Source: JAGVIE01 sp964520905
GTDB taxonomy: Bacteria > Bacteroidota > Ignavibacteria > UBA10030 > SZUA-254
Assembly (NCBI GenBank): GCA_964520905.1
Contig: CAZFQL010000006.1
Coordinates: forward strand, 124,001 to 188,000
Reading direction: 5' to 3'
Length of the DNA stretch: 64,000 nt
The notes beneath the pieces were generated by a model that was not told the DNA's origin, made no database searches, and saw nothing but the letters and a program-made list of their open reading frames with translations. Below, piece by piece: positions 18,534-27,573 of the stretch. How positions within the stretch are numbered: position 1 is the first letter of the stretch; every line of letters starts with the position of its first letter. Both the position numbers and the translations under genes were made by a program.

Positions 18534-20699
18534 ATGACAAAATACATAATCATATTATATTTGCTGCTGGTCTGTGCTGCCGCGGGACAAAACACGATTT
18601 GGATTGATAGTGTTCAATCGGGACCAAGACAAACTGTTCAGTTTTCGGTAATAATTGAAAACTCACAACCGTTTGTAGCTTTCCAATTTGATATTGAAAT
18701 GCCAAATGTTCTGACATATACAACAGGTTCTGCACAGCTTACATCAAGAACAAATGGACATCAGCTTGCTGTAACTTTATTGGATCAAAGCACAATAAGA
18801 ATCATTTGTTATTCTTTAACACTCAATACTTTTTTGGGAAACAGCGGAACGGTATTGACTTTTAATGCAGTTGCGAACGCTAAACCCGGTACGTTCAGTT
18901 TATCGTTTGTCAATCCAGTTCTCGGAGATTCTTCAGAAAACAATATTCTTACCGGTTCACGATCGGGACAGTATATACTTTTTGCTCCCGATATAAAATT
19001 GGATGTTGATTCGCTCGACTTTGGAAGCGTCCCGTTAATGCAATCCTCAATCCGCACAATCACTATTACAAATCAAGGTAATCAACCGCTTACCATTACG
19101 GGTCTCCATTCCACTCAACCTGAAATTTATTTTGAAGACACCAGCCAGATAGTAATACCAGCAGGTGGATTTATCAACAGAGTAGTTCGTTTCCAACCGT
19201 TGGTTAAGGGAAAAAAGTCTGGCGCACTCAGAATTAGAAGTAACGATCCTGATGATACTTTAAAGATCATTCACACATATGCTCACGCTTATGCTGTTAA
19301 CGAAGTCAGAGTCGGTTCCGCCCTCGCCCGTTCGGGATATACGATTCAATTTCGGATTAGAATAAATAATATGGAACCGTTTGTGGCTTTTGAGTTTACT
19401 CTCACGCTTCCATCGGTAATGAAGTTTGTTTCGGGTTCTCAGCAACTTACGACAAGAAAAGTCGATCATATAATATCTACCGATACAATTGCCGGAAACA
19501 AACTAAGAGTCATTGTTTTCTCTCCAACCAATAGTATTTTTTCGGGCAGTGATGGTGACATTGCCGAACTGACTTTCGAAGTCGAGGGAACGGGCGGTTT
19601 TTATTCAATTCCTGTAAGCAGCGCACTAATTGGAGATTCCGCAGGAATCAACACCGTCTCAGCGTCTTATGGTGGAACGCTAGAAATTGCCGCACCGAGA
19701 ATTCAACTTGAAAGCAACACAATTAATTTTGGTAATGTCTCAATATTTGATACCGCGCTTACTACAGTGCAGATTTCCAACACCGGCAGCGATACACTAA
19801 GAATAAATTCTATAACAGGAGGAGATTCCACTTTCTATGTCGAAACGTCGTTTCCATTTTCTTTATCTCCTTCTGCGTCAACCCAACTTCATATCCGATT
19901 TCATAATGGAATTAAAGGAAATTATTCCAAGAGATTAACAATCTTGCATAATGATGTGGTTGCAAATCCATCATACATCGATCTCACGGCAACAACTTTT
20001 ATTCCGAATCGCTTACAGGTTATCTCTACATCTGGAGAACAAAACTCTGTAATACCTTTATCATTTGGAGTAACTAACAATGAACAGTTCGTTGGATTTC
20101 AATTTGATGTCGCACTTCCGCAAATGATAGTATTTCTACCTGGAACGGTAGAATTAAGTACCAGAGGACAGGACCATTCTGTTTCTGCAAGTGTTCTTCC
20201 AAACGGTGATATAAGAATTTTAGCTTTCTCACTTACCCAAGCTCCGTTCCTTGGCGATTCGGGAGAAGTAGTAAGATTTGATGTCAATCTTACCGCAGAT
20301 ACGAGCACTTATCCCATCGAGCTTAAAAATGTTATTATCGGAAATTCGACAAATCAGAATATCGCCTCGGGTTTTGATAATGGAACTATTGATGTTTTAG
20401 TTAATACTTCGGTAAGTGAAATGAGCGGTTTACCAAAAAACTATGCTCTCAGCCAAAACTATCCCAACCCCTTCAACCCATCAACAATTATCAATTATCA
20501 ATTACCAATTGACAATTGGGTAACGCTGAAGGTGTACAACGTGCTTGGGCAGGAAGTAATGACTATAGTTAATGAAGATAAGAAGATAGGAAGATATGAA
20601 GTTGAGTTTAATGCTTCCACCCTTTCAAGCGGTGTCTATTTCTATAGATTGATTGCAACTGACTATGTCTCGACAAAGAAATTATTATTAACAAAATAA
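18534..20699 (+). CDS. three cohesin-like domains alternating with ASH/HYDIN-type domains, T9SS-sorted
   Basis: ATG 18534 is preferred: GGAG at 18519-18522 serves it at about 11 bases, whereas a GTG start at 18522 would overlap that same site. The product is 721 residues with a signal peptide to about AAAGQ. Three repeats of a cohesin-like fold start near residues 25, 265 and 490, sharing the pattern PFVAFQFDIEMP... STRxxDH... ILxFSLTxxxFLGxSG... VxIGDS. They are separated by two ASH/choice-of-anchor-D-type domains (LDFGSVPLMQSSIRTITITNQG; INFGNVSIFDTALTTVQISNTG). A T9SS domain follows (LSQNYPNPFNPSTIINYQLP to TKKLLLTK). It looks like a scaffold or binding protein; whether it binds the dockerin-like segment of the protease next door is inference. 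Confidence 0.8.
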   Translation: MTKYIIILYLLLVCAAAGQNTIWIDSVQSGPRQTVQFSVIIENSQPFVAFQFDIEMPNVLTYTTGSAQLTSRTNGHQLAVTLLDQSTIRIICYSLTLNTFLGNSGTVLTFNAVANAKPGTFSLSFVNPVLGDSSENNILTGSRSGQYILFAPDIKLDVDSLDFGSVPLMQSSIRTITITNQGNQPLTITGLHSTQPEIYFEDTSQIVIPAGGFINRVVRFQPLVKGKKSGALRIRSNDPDDTLKIIHTYAHAYAVNEVRVGSALARSGYTIQFRIRINNMEPFVAFEFTLTLPSVMKFVSGSQQLTTRKVDHIISTDTIAGNKLRVIVFSPTNSIFSGSDGDIAELTFEVEGTGGFYSIPVSSALIGDSAGINTVSASYGGTLEIAAPRIQLESNTINFGNVSIFDTALTTVQISNTGSDTLRINSITGGDSTFYVETSFPFSLSPSASTQLHIRFHNGIKGNYSKRLTILHNDVVANPSYIDLTATTFIPNRLQVISTSGEQNSVIPLSFGVTNNEQFVGFQFDVALPQMIVFLPGTVELSTRGQDHSVSASVLPNGDIRILAFSLTQAPFLGDSGEVVRFDVNLTADTSTYPIELKNVIIGNSTNQNIASGFDNGTIDVLVNTSVSEMSGLPKNYALSQNYPNPFNPSTIINYQLPIDNWVTLKVYNVLGQEVMTIVNEDKKIGRYEVEFNASTLSSGVYFYRLIATDYVSTKKLLLTK

Positions 20700-20733
20700 A
20701 TGAGCTATCACAAATTTTAGATAGGAGCAAGAT

Positions 20734-21576
20734 ATGAAATTCATTTTGATAATTTGCATTATGGTCTCGATCTCATTGCCCATGGAAATCAAAGCTCAGG
20801 ATTCTGAGTTCGAGGACACTCCCTATTTTTCGGGAATGCCGAACTATAAAATAATAGATGCCGCAGACAAAGAATTTGATAAATACAACTTCTTTAACGG
20901 CAAGAATTGTGCAACAATCGAAGGAAAGAAATTTTCAAGAAGTTATACTTTGAAGGAAGATGCAAAGCAATCGAGCGATTTACAGATCTCCCGAAACTAT
21001 TCAACCGCTGTCAAGAACATGGGCGGAATAGTTGTATTCGAAGGAGTGTGCGAAGGCGCCAATTGTGCCGAGAACTGCGGCTATCAAATGATGGTTGGAA
21101 AAGTCCTTAAAGATAACAACGAGATGTGGGTAGAAGTGGTACCCTTCAATGATGGCAACGACTACTATCTTACCATAATAGTAAAAGAAGAAATGAAACA
21201 GGATGTAACGGCGAATGCAATGCTCGACTCTCTGAACCGTAAGGGATATATTGCTCTCTATATAAACTTCGATACGGGCAAATCAACAATCAAATCCGAA
21301 TCAAAACCGATCATATCGCAAATTGTGGAGATGATGAAGGCAAATACTGACCTCAAACTTAGTGTAGAAGGACACACAGATAATGTTGGAAAACCGAAAT
21401 CGAATAAGACTCTGTCTGAAGAAAGGGCAAAGTCGGTTGTTGCTGCAATCGTATCTGATGGAATCGATGCCAAACGCTTAAGTTCTGTAGGACATGGACA
21501 AGATAAACCAATAGCCGACAATAAAACTGAAGAAGGAAGAGCAAAGAACCGCAGGGTTGAGCTGGTGAAAAAGTAA
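20734..21576 (+). CDS. OmpA-family outer-membrane protein
   Basis: The product is 280 residues with a signal peptide to about IKAQ and AGGAGC upstream. Residues about 28-160 are an N-terminal domain of unknown fold with a Cys cluster (GVCEGANCAENCG). Residues about 170-280 are a clear OmpA-like peptidoglycan-binding domain: INFDTGKSTIKSES, LSVEGHTDNVG, NKTLSEERAKSV, and EEGRAKNRRVEL carrying the conserved Asp and Arg contacts. It probably tethers the outer membrane or a surface complex to peptidoglycan. It lies in the T9SS cargo island but carries no sorting domain. Confidence 0.9.
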   Translation: MKFILIICIMVSISLPMEIKAQDSEFEDTPYFSGMPNYKIIDAADKEFDKYNFFNGKNCATIEGKKFSRSYTLKEDAKQSSDLQISRNYSTAVKNMGGIVVFEGVCEGANCAENCGYQMMVGKVLKDNNEMWVEVVPFNDGNDYYLTIIVKEEMKQDVTANAMLDSLNRKGYIALYINFDTGKSTIKSESKPIISQIVEMMKANTDLKLSVEGHTDNVGKPKSNKTLSEERAKSVVAAIVSDGIDAKRLSSVGHGQDKPIADNKTEEGRAKNRRVELVKK

Positions 21577-21637
21577 ATAAAGCCATCACCGTAAAGATCA
21601 AACTGCATTGATGTAATAAGAAAGGTAAAGTGCAATC

Positions 21638-22765
21638 ATGAATATTTTCAGTACTTTAAAAAAATACGGGAAGTGCATATTTTTATCCTTGTCGATATTA
21701 TTTTTCGTGACATGTCTGCTGCACGATTTTGTATATGCTCAAGATTTAATACCGAAACTTTCTGAGAGCGAGATCAGGTTAGTAATTCCCATCTTGAAAG
21801 CAGAAATCGCAGGGTATGGTCAGCTTGAAAAAGCAATAGAAATGGAACAAGATGCGCGTCTTGCACTTATTGATGACATAAAATCAGGAAAAATTGATCC
21901 TCTTGCATGGCTGAAGCAAAGGTCTAAATATGTCATTGTTCCCCCGGGAGTAATCTATGAACCTGCTTGCTCACGTGCTGTATCAATCGCGGGTTGGGAA
22001 ATGATTATGCAAGAGGGAGAGCCAGAAATTGTCAATACACCACCAGTACAACCCACGGCTATCTTCACGTTCGGAAAGAAGATCCCCGCAATCAATAAAA
22101 ATGCTCTCGTTAATAGAAGTAAAAATCTTGACATTAGTGGTGAAAGCATCTACAACATAAACGACCCCAGTTATAAAGAAATGCGCTCCATTCTTGAGAA
22201 GTCCCGTTCTTTTTATTCTAAGGAGGAATTCTCCGCTGACTATAATCAGTCCGGGAATGCTGTGATATTTTATCCTCACGATGCTGAAGGAGAAATCTCA
22301 GGTGTTGTATTTGATCTATATTGGAAAGCTTTTGATCCTAATTTTCCTGATGTAAGAAAAAACTGCATGTCACTTCCTATAGGACCAACCATAGAAATCG
22401 AAGCTGGCGACAAACTGATGGAAAAAGTCTTCAAACAATTACCAAAAATTAGTACGGATGATGACAATATCAAAAAAGCTCTGCAGAAAGCAGGCATTAC
22501 CGAAGACCGGTATGGAGAAATAAAAGCGGCTCTTATTGTAGCGCGTGCAAACAGCGAGAATCCGGAAGAACAAGAACCGCCACCACTTGATATCACTCCT
22601 ACAACACCGGAAGAGAAACAGGCAGCTCAGGAGTACGAAAAAACAGTTCAAATGATGAAAGAAGAAATCAGAACAAAGAAAAACAATATTCAACTTTATA
22701 AAAAATACAAGTCAGATCTTGATCCGACTCTTGATATCTTTCAGAAATATATGGGCGGGCAATAA
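21638..22765 (+). CDS. secreted protein of unknown function
   Basis: The product is 375 residues. A hydrophobic N-terminal segment (CIFLSLSILFFVTCLLHDFVYAQ) looks like a signal peptide after a charged n-region. The mature part starts with a helical ELSESEIRLVIPILKAEI-like segment and has a central beta-rich part. The C-terminus is helical and charged (EEKQAAQEYEKTVQMMKEEI..., likely coiled coil), ending FQKYMGGQ. I do not recognise a family. There is no T9SS domain and no strong ribosome site. Placed after the OmpA gene (61 bases), it may be a periplasmic partner. Confidence 0.6.
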   Translation: MNIFSTLKKYGKCIFLSLSILFFVTCLLHDFVYAQDLIPKLSESEIRLVIPILKAEIAGYGQLEKAIEMEQDARLALIDDIKSGKIDPLAWLKQRSKYVIVPPGVIYEPACSRAVSIAGWEMIMQEGEPEIVNTPPVQPTAIFTFGKKIPAINKNALVNRSKNLDISGESIYNINDPSYKEMRSILEKSRSFYSKEEFSADYNQSGNAVIFYPHDAEGEISGVVFDLYWKAFDPNFPDVRKNCMSLPIGPTIEIEAGDKLMEKVFKQLPKISTDDDNIKKALQKAGITEDRYGEIKAALIVARANSENPEEQEPPPLDITPTTPEEKQAAQEYEKTVQMMKEEIRTKKNNIQLYKKYKSDLDPTLDIFQKYMGGQ

Positions 22766-22809
22766 TGTTTGAGCGAAAATTTAATTAACACAAAAATAGG
22801 AGTTATCTT

Positions 22810-23075
22810 ATGAACAAATTGATATACCCAAAGCTTCATTCGTTTCACTGAAGGCGTACAATGTTCTTGGACAGGAAGTGATGACTTTAGTCAATGAAGA
22901 TAAGAAGGTTGGAAGATATGAAGTTAAGTTCTCCGCCGAAGGAGGGTCAGCCTCTGGCGGAAACGCTTCCACCCTTTCGAGCGGCATTTACTTCTACCGA
23001 CTTGTGGTGAGTTCAATCGAACCATTGGTTGCTGGTGATTTTGGTTCGACAAAGAAATTTATCCTCATCAAATAA
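22810..23075 (+). pseudogene. orphan T9SS sorting-domain remnant
   Basis: A ribosome site (ATAGGAG) and ATG AAC AAA run straight into DNA matching the middle of a T9SS domain (QFDIPKASFVSLKAYNVLGQEV... VNEDKKVGRYEVKF... SSGIYFYRL... STKKFILIK). The ATG is out of frame with this sequence and hits a stop within a dozen codons. Everything upstream of the sorting domain is missing, consistent with a deletion. The remnant carries a GC palindrome at the same place as the gene at 5384 and a second insert (near 23006-23030, around GAGTTCAATCGAACC) between YRLV and AGDF. Confidence 0.8.
22932..22961 (+). repeat. in-frame GC palindrome, diverged copy of the 6548 element
   Basis: TCCGCC GAA GGAGGG TCAGCC TCT GGCGGA occupies the same position in the sorting domain as the element at 6548. 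It encodes the same SAEGGSASGGNA, with several base changes that weaken the first stem. Confidence 0.75.
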
Positions 23076-23188
23076 ACCAGTTGATTTATAAATTTATTGT
23101 ATTAAATTATTACTCAAGATAGCGTAGATGTTAGCATCAAATTAATCATCAACATATAATATCATATCACACAATAAGGAGACCTGCT

Positions 23189-25081
23189 ATGAAGAAGTTG
23201 ATAACATATTTATTCATCTCTGCACTTATCTTATTTTCTGTTCTATCTGAGATAAGAGCGGATTATAATCTCCCGGATAGTTTAATCTTTCAGGGGTCAC
23301 AGATCGATACCGGTCAAACGTGGCGTACCGCCACAGCAACATCCTTCGGTCACTATACCATCAATGCATATTTTGAAGAGCCAAACGGGAACGAACACAT
23401 GGCGTACGTCGATAATTATAAATTATTTTACTTTAAGTCAACCAATAATGGTATAACATGGAGTCAAGAACAGATAACAACAGGACACGAAGGAGATATT
23501 CAAAACTGTGCAATAACTGTTGATACGGCAGGTAAGGTGTTTATCGGAATTACCGTTCATGATTTATACAACTATGCAAATCCGAGCGGGATTACCTCAA
23601 CAACACAGTATTTTTTATTCGATGCATATTGTATCAATAACAAAACCGGAACATGGGTAACGGAGCTTGTCGGACTTCATCCAAGCAATTACGGTCCAAA
23701 AATTGCCGGTATGTTCGTCGATGCGAATAATAATGTCCATTTTGTTGCAAACTATTATGGATGGTATAGCAATGGCGGCACCGCCTGGGAATGGGTAAGA
23801 AATTCAACCACAAATACCTGGGGGGCGAGAGCAAATATCGTTCAGTTTACCGATATGCCGGTTGATAGATTGATCTATGATACTTATACGATCGTACCTG
23901 ACCAACAAGGGAATGTTACTATAGTTATGTCCAGAAACATATCCCCCACCACTACCGCTAAACCAAGATTATTTTATGTTCGGCATAATGGCACAAGTTG
24001 GCAAGCACCCGTTACCATTTCCGATAGTGTTGCGGTTGCCTGGAACAGATTCGATGCGGTAGTTGATACTGCCGGCCATACTTACATTGCTTACTTGCAA
24101 AACAACGCGCAGGGTGTCCCTGTATTAAAGATGATGAAAGATTTTCAACCGGCGCAAACGGTTGCACTGAATCTCGCTCCGGATGATACTCTTTATTATT
24201 TCAGGTTACACTGTAATTCCGAAGGATTGTTCACTATGTATCTAACGATCAAGAATCAAAACGTTCATACAACTTTCAGCAGGGATGCCATCAATTGGTC
24301 CGATCCTGTCCCTACTCCGGATGACCTAAAAAATTATATGGGCGGTATAATTGTTAGAACAGATGCACGAGGAGGATATTTTACAGATTACTGCAAGCAA
24401 ATATTAGCAATAGCGGGACCCCGCTCTGCTTTACCCTACGGTCCAGATACTTTATTATACGGAAGCATCAGGATTCTTGGGATTCCATCATCTCCGGGTT
24501 TGATTACGCCGCCAAACTCCGCAACTGTTGATTCATCGAGCGTTACGTTCAACTGGACATCTTCGCTTCCGGAGGTAACTCATTACTGGCTTGAGATAGA
24601 TACAACATCGCAATTCAATACTCCGTTTATAGATTCGACAATTACAACTACGGATTATACCTACAATCAACTCGAAGCTTATAAAACGTACTATTGGAAA
24701 GTGAAGGCAAGAAATCAGAGATGCTGGGGTGAATTCAGCGAGGTATATTCGTTCAATGCCATTTTTGTTTCTGTAGATGATGCGAAAGAACTTCCGGCAA
24801 AATACATGCTTTCTCAAAACTATCCTAACCCGTTCAACCCGAGCACAATGATCAGTTATCAACTCCCAACGCAAAGCCAAGTTTCACTGAAAGTCTTTGA
24901 TGTGCTTGGCAGTGAAGTGGTTACATTAGTGAATGGGATTGTAGAGGCGGGGTATAAATCGGTGGAATTCAATACAGACAATTTACCGAGCGGTATCTAC
25001 TTCTACCGCCTCGATGCAGTGAGTATGAGCGATCCGGGCAAGTCGTTCACACAAGTCAAGAAAATGCTCTTGATGAAATAG
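23189..25081 (+). CDS. BNR/sialidase-like propeller protein with FN3 and T9SS domains
   Basis: The product is 630 residues with AAGGAG upstream and a signal peptide to about EIRA. Residues about 40-430 hold propeller-like repeats (STNNGITWSQEQ, VDTAGKVFIGI, VVDTAGHTYIAYLQ, TTFSRDAINWSDP) as in exo-sialidase-like or BNR proteins. The sialidase catalytic set was not recognised, so enzymatic activity is uncertain. Residues about 434-527 form an FN3-like domain (PPNSATVDSSSVTFNWTSS to YYWKVKARN). The T9SS domain runs from LSQNYPNPFNPSTMI to VKKMLLMK. It is the last gene of the first island and is followed by a strong hairpin. Confidence 0.83.
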   Translation: MKKLITYLFISALILFSVLSEIRADYNLPDSLIFQGSQIDTGQTWRTATATSFGHYTINAYFEEPNGNEHMAYVDNYKLFYFKSTNNGITWSQEQITTGHEGDIQNCAITVDTAGKVFIGITVHDLYNYANPSGITSTTQYFLFDAYCINNKTGTWVTELVGLHPSNYGPKIAGMFVDANNNVHFVANYYGWYSNGGTAWEWVRNSTTNTWGARANIVQFTDMPVDRLIYDTYTIVPDQQGNVTIVMSRNISPTTTAKPRLFYVRHNGTSWQAPVTISDSVAVAWNRFDAVVDTAGHTYIAYLQNNAQGVPVLKMMKDFQPAQTVALNLAPDDTLYYFRLHCNSEGLFTMYLTIKNQNVHTTFSRDAINWSDPVPTPDDLKNYMGGIIVRTDARGGYFTDYCKQILAIAGPRSALPYGPDTLLYGSIRILGIPSSPGLITPPNSATVDSSSVTFNWTSSLPEVTHYWLEIDTTSQFNTPFIDSTITTTDYTYNQLEAYKTYYWKVKARNQRCWGEFSEVYSFNAIFVSVDDAKELPAKYMLSQNYPNPFNPSTMISYQLPTQSQVSLKVFDVLGSEVVTLVNGIVEAGYKSVEFNTDNLPSGIYFYRLDAVSMSDPGKSFTQVKKMLLMK

Positions 25082-25105
25082 TAGCGCACGATATGAGGAA
25101 ACTCA

Positions 25106-25142
25106 AAGAGGCTGTCTCAAAAAGTAAAAGAGACAGCCTCTT
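25106..25142. terminator. bidirectional terminator hairpin between convergent genes
   Basis: A perfect 13-bp stem (25106-25118 with 25130-25142; arm AAGAGGCTGTCTC) has an 11-base A-rich loop. It lies 24 bases after the propeller gene (plus) and 54 bases beyond the end of hppA (minus), so it can serve both. Confidence 0.8.
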
Positions 25143-25196
25143 CCATAATTCTCCATAACAATCCGCTCGTATTGTAAACCACCGAACGGTTAATAA

Positions 25197-27365
25197 TTAT
25201 ATAAACAACGGCGCCAACACCAACGTGAGAGTGGCTAATAATTTTATCAGCACGTGAAGCGACGGACCCGCAGTGTCTTTGAACGGATCACCGACAGTAT
25301 CACCGACAACCGACGCTTTATGCGGCTCTGATTTCTTGCCGCCGTACATTCCCGTCTCGATATATTTCTTCGCATTGTCCCATGCACCGCCGCCGTTATT
25401 CAGGAAAAGCGCCATCAATATTCCAGTTATCGTACCGGACATCAGGAAACCGCCAACAACTTCAGCACCGCTCGCACCGGTTGCACTCTGACCGCCGGCA
25501 TAATAAATCCACTTGAATATAATTCCAACCCCAATCGTCATTCCGACAACTAAAAGACCCGGCATTACCATTTTCCTGAGCGCCGCCTTCGTTGCGATAT
25601 CAACACACTGTCCGTAATCCGGCTTCGATGTTCCCTTCATGATACCCGGATTATTTTTGAACTGCTCTCGAACATTATTGATGATCGCATACGCCGCTTT
25701 CCCGACCGCCTTGATCGCCAGTGACGAGAAAAGATATACCAGCACAGAACCGAGCATCGCCCCGACAAACACTTCCGGTTTATTCAGGTTGATAACCGGC
25801 TGAAACGTCGGCATATAGTTACGAACCTCATCAATGTATGCACCGAAGAGCAGAAATGCCGCCAATGCTGCCGACCCGACCGCGTATCCTTTCGTTAAAG
25901 CTTTCGTCGTGTTTCCAACCGAATCCAATCTGTCTGTCCGTTTGCGAACTTCTTCCGATTGCTGGCTCATCTCAACTATGCCGCCGGCATTATCGGTGAT
26001 CGGTCCGAACGTATCCATGGCAAGAATGTACGCTGCCGTTCCTAACATACCCATCGTAGCAACAGCCGTCCCGAACAAACCACCTTCATTCAAGCCGGAA
26101 TGTGTTCCGAGATAATACGCCGATACAATCGCTGTACCGATAACAAGAATCGGATAACCGGTAGATTCCATCCCGACTGCAACACCTGCGATGATGTTTG
26201 TTGCCGGTCCCGTCTGTGAAGCTTCGGCAATCGATTTTACCGGTCTGTAAGTATACTCTGTGTAATATTGTGTGATGTAAACAAAAGCTACCGAGGTGAG
26301 TACGCCGATTACGCCACAGATAAAGAAATTAAAATAAAATTCTGTTCCGATGAGCCAGCGTGATGCGAAGAAAAACCCGACTATCGCAAGAACGGCAGTG
26401 ATGAAGTACCCGCGATTCAATGCCTTCATCGGATCTTCCCGATCGTTGGTCTTCACAGAAAGTACACCGATAATCGAAGCGATAATACCGAACGCACGCG
26501 CAACAAGCGGGAACAGAATCACTCCGAGCAGTGAGAGCTGGTTTGCTTCGAAATATGCAGTGTTCGCACGATACAAACCTGCCGCGAGTATCATAGCGCC
26601 GATATTTTCGGCAGCCGTCGATTCAAACAGATCGGCGCCGCGCCCCGCACAATCGCCAACGTTATCGCCCACAAGATCGGCGATGACTGCGGGATTGCGG
26701 GGATCGTCTTCGGGAATGCCGGCTTCAACTTTTCCGACAAGATCCGCGCCGACATCTGCAGCTTTGGTAAAAATTCCGCCGCCAAGCTGGGCAAACAGTG
26801 CCACAAAACTTGCTCCAAAACCGTATCCGACTATCATCAAGGGAATCTGTGTAACATACTTCGCAACCCCGGCCGATTGCACAATAGCAAAAAGTCCGGC
26901 AACACCGAGTAAACTCAAGGCAACGACGAAGAAACCCGATACTGCGCCGCCACGTAAAGCAGGTTGCAGCGCACTGTTCATGTCCTTTGTCGCACCGGCA
27001 GCCGTTCGTATGTTCGCGCGTATTGCTACCCACATGCCCATATACCCTGCCGCTACAGAACATGCCGCACCGAATAAGAACGAGAGCGTCGTCCAGAGAG
27101 CAAGATCGGATGCAGTAGCAGGATCATTGATGTTTGGTGTGCGAACAAATGCATAAAGGATATAAATTAGAAAAGCCAGAGCAATCGCAAGCATTATGAT
27201 CGTTCTATTTTGACGGCGCATAAAAGCTTCCGCCCCTTGTTTAATCGCGTTCGATATTTCTTGCATTTTTGCTGTACCGGTATCTCTCCGAAGAACATCC
27301 CTGATAAGATAAACGGCAAACAATAAACCCAAGACGCTTATCCCGATAATAAGTGTCAATTCCAT
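25197..27365 (-). CDS. hppA: membrane-bound proton-translocating pyrophosphatase, K+-independent type
   Basis: The product is 722 residues, normal length for the family, with about 16 hydrophobic helices. It couples PPi hydrolysis to cation export across the inner membrane. Signature motifs are DVGADLVGKVE (residues 204-214), DNVGDCAGRGADLFES (234-249), and the C-terminal GDTVGDPFKDTAGPSLH. Residue 488 is Lys in GNTTKALTKGYA; K+-dependent enzymes have Ala there, so this one is predicted K+-independent, which usually means H+ pumping. It is a single-gene unit, convergent with the T9SS island, ending before the shared hairpin at 25106. A 268-residue frame on the opposite strand inside it is an artefact of codon bias. 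Confidence 0.96.
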   Translation of the reverse strand: MELTLIIGISVLGLLFAVYLIRDVLRRDTGTAKMQEISNAIKQGAEAFMRRQNRTIIMLAIALAFLIYILYAFVRTPNINDPATASDLALWTTLSFLFGAACSVAAGYMGMWVAIRANIRTAAGATKDMNSALQPALRGGAVSGFFVVALSLLGVAGLFAIVQSAGVAKYVTQIPLMIVGYGFGASFVALFAQLGGGIFTKAADVGADLVGKVEAGIPEDDPRNPAVIADLVGDNVGDCAGRGADLFESTAAENIGAMILAAGLYRANTAYFEANQLSLLGVILFPLVARAFGIIASIIGVLSVKTNDREDPMKALNRGYFITAVLAIVGFFFASRWLIGTEFYFNFFICGVIGVLTSVAFVYITQYYTEYTYRPVKSIAEASQTGPATNIIAGVAVGMESTGYPILVIGTAIVSAYYLGTHSGLNEGGLFGTAVATMGMLGTAAYILAMDTFGPITDNAGGIVEMSQQSEEVRKRTDRLDSVGNTTKALTKGYAVGSAALAAFLLFGAYIDEVRNYMPTFQPVINLNKPEVFVGAMLGSVLVYLFSSLAIKAVGKAAYAIINNVREQFKNNPGIMKGTSKPDYGQCVDIATKAALRKMVMPGLLVVGMTIGVGIIFKWIYYAGGQSATGASGAEVVGGFLMSGTITGILMALFLNNGGGAWDNAKKYIETGMYGGKKSEPHKASVVGDTVGDPFKDTAGPSLHVLIKLLATLTLVLAPLFI

Positions 27366-27448
27366 AAAGTAGAAAGAACCCCTTTCAATAAAATTATTAT
27401 GCGTTTTACATTTGCTTAATTATGATTCTAATCAGTTTTTCAATAAAA

Positions 27449-27491
27449 TAAATAAAATAAAAACCACTCTTGGTTGCGAAACCAAGAGTGG
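27449..27491 (-). terminator. intrinsic terminator of the exbBD-tonB operon
   Basis: A perfect 12-bp stem (27464-27475 with 27480-27491; arm CCACTCTTGGTT) has a 4-base loop. On the minus strand it is followed by a T-rich tract (complement of 27449-27463). It lies 83 bases past the stop of the TPR gene. Confidence 0.85.
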
Positions 27492-27573
27492 ATCAACCGA
27501 TTTAGAAAGCCCTGTAAATGTAATAAAAAAAGAGGAAAAAGTCGAGTATTATTTTTAGCCGGTATTTAATCGG

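Noticed and set aside
26350..27156. 268-residue open frame antisense to hppA
   Set aside because: It is low in domain-like character and rich in Ala/Pro/Ser, and is explained by the codon bias of the strongly conserved pyrophosphatase gene on the other strand.
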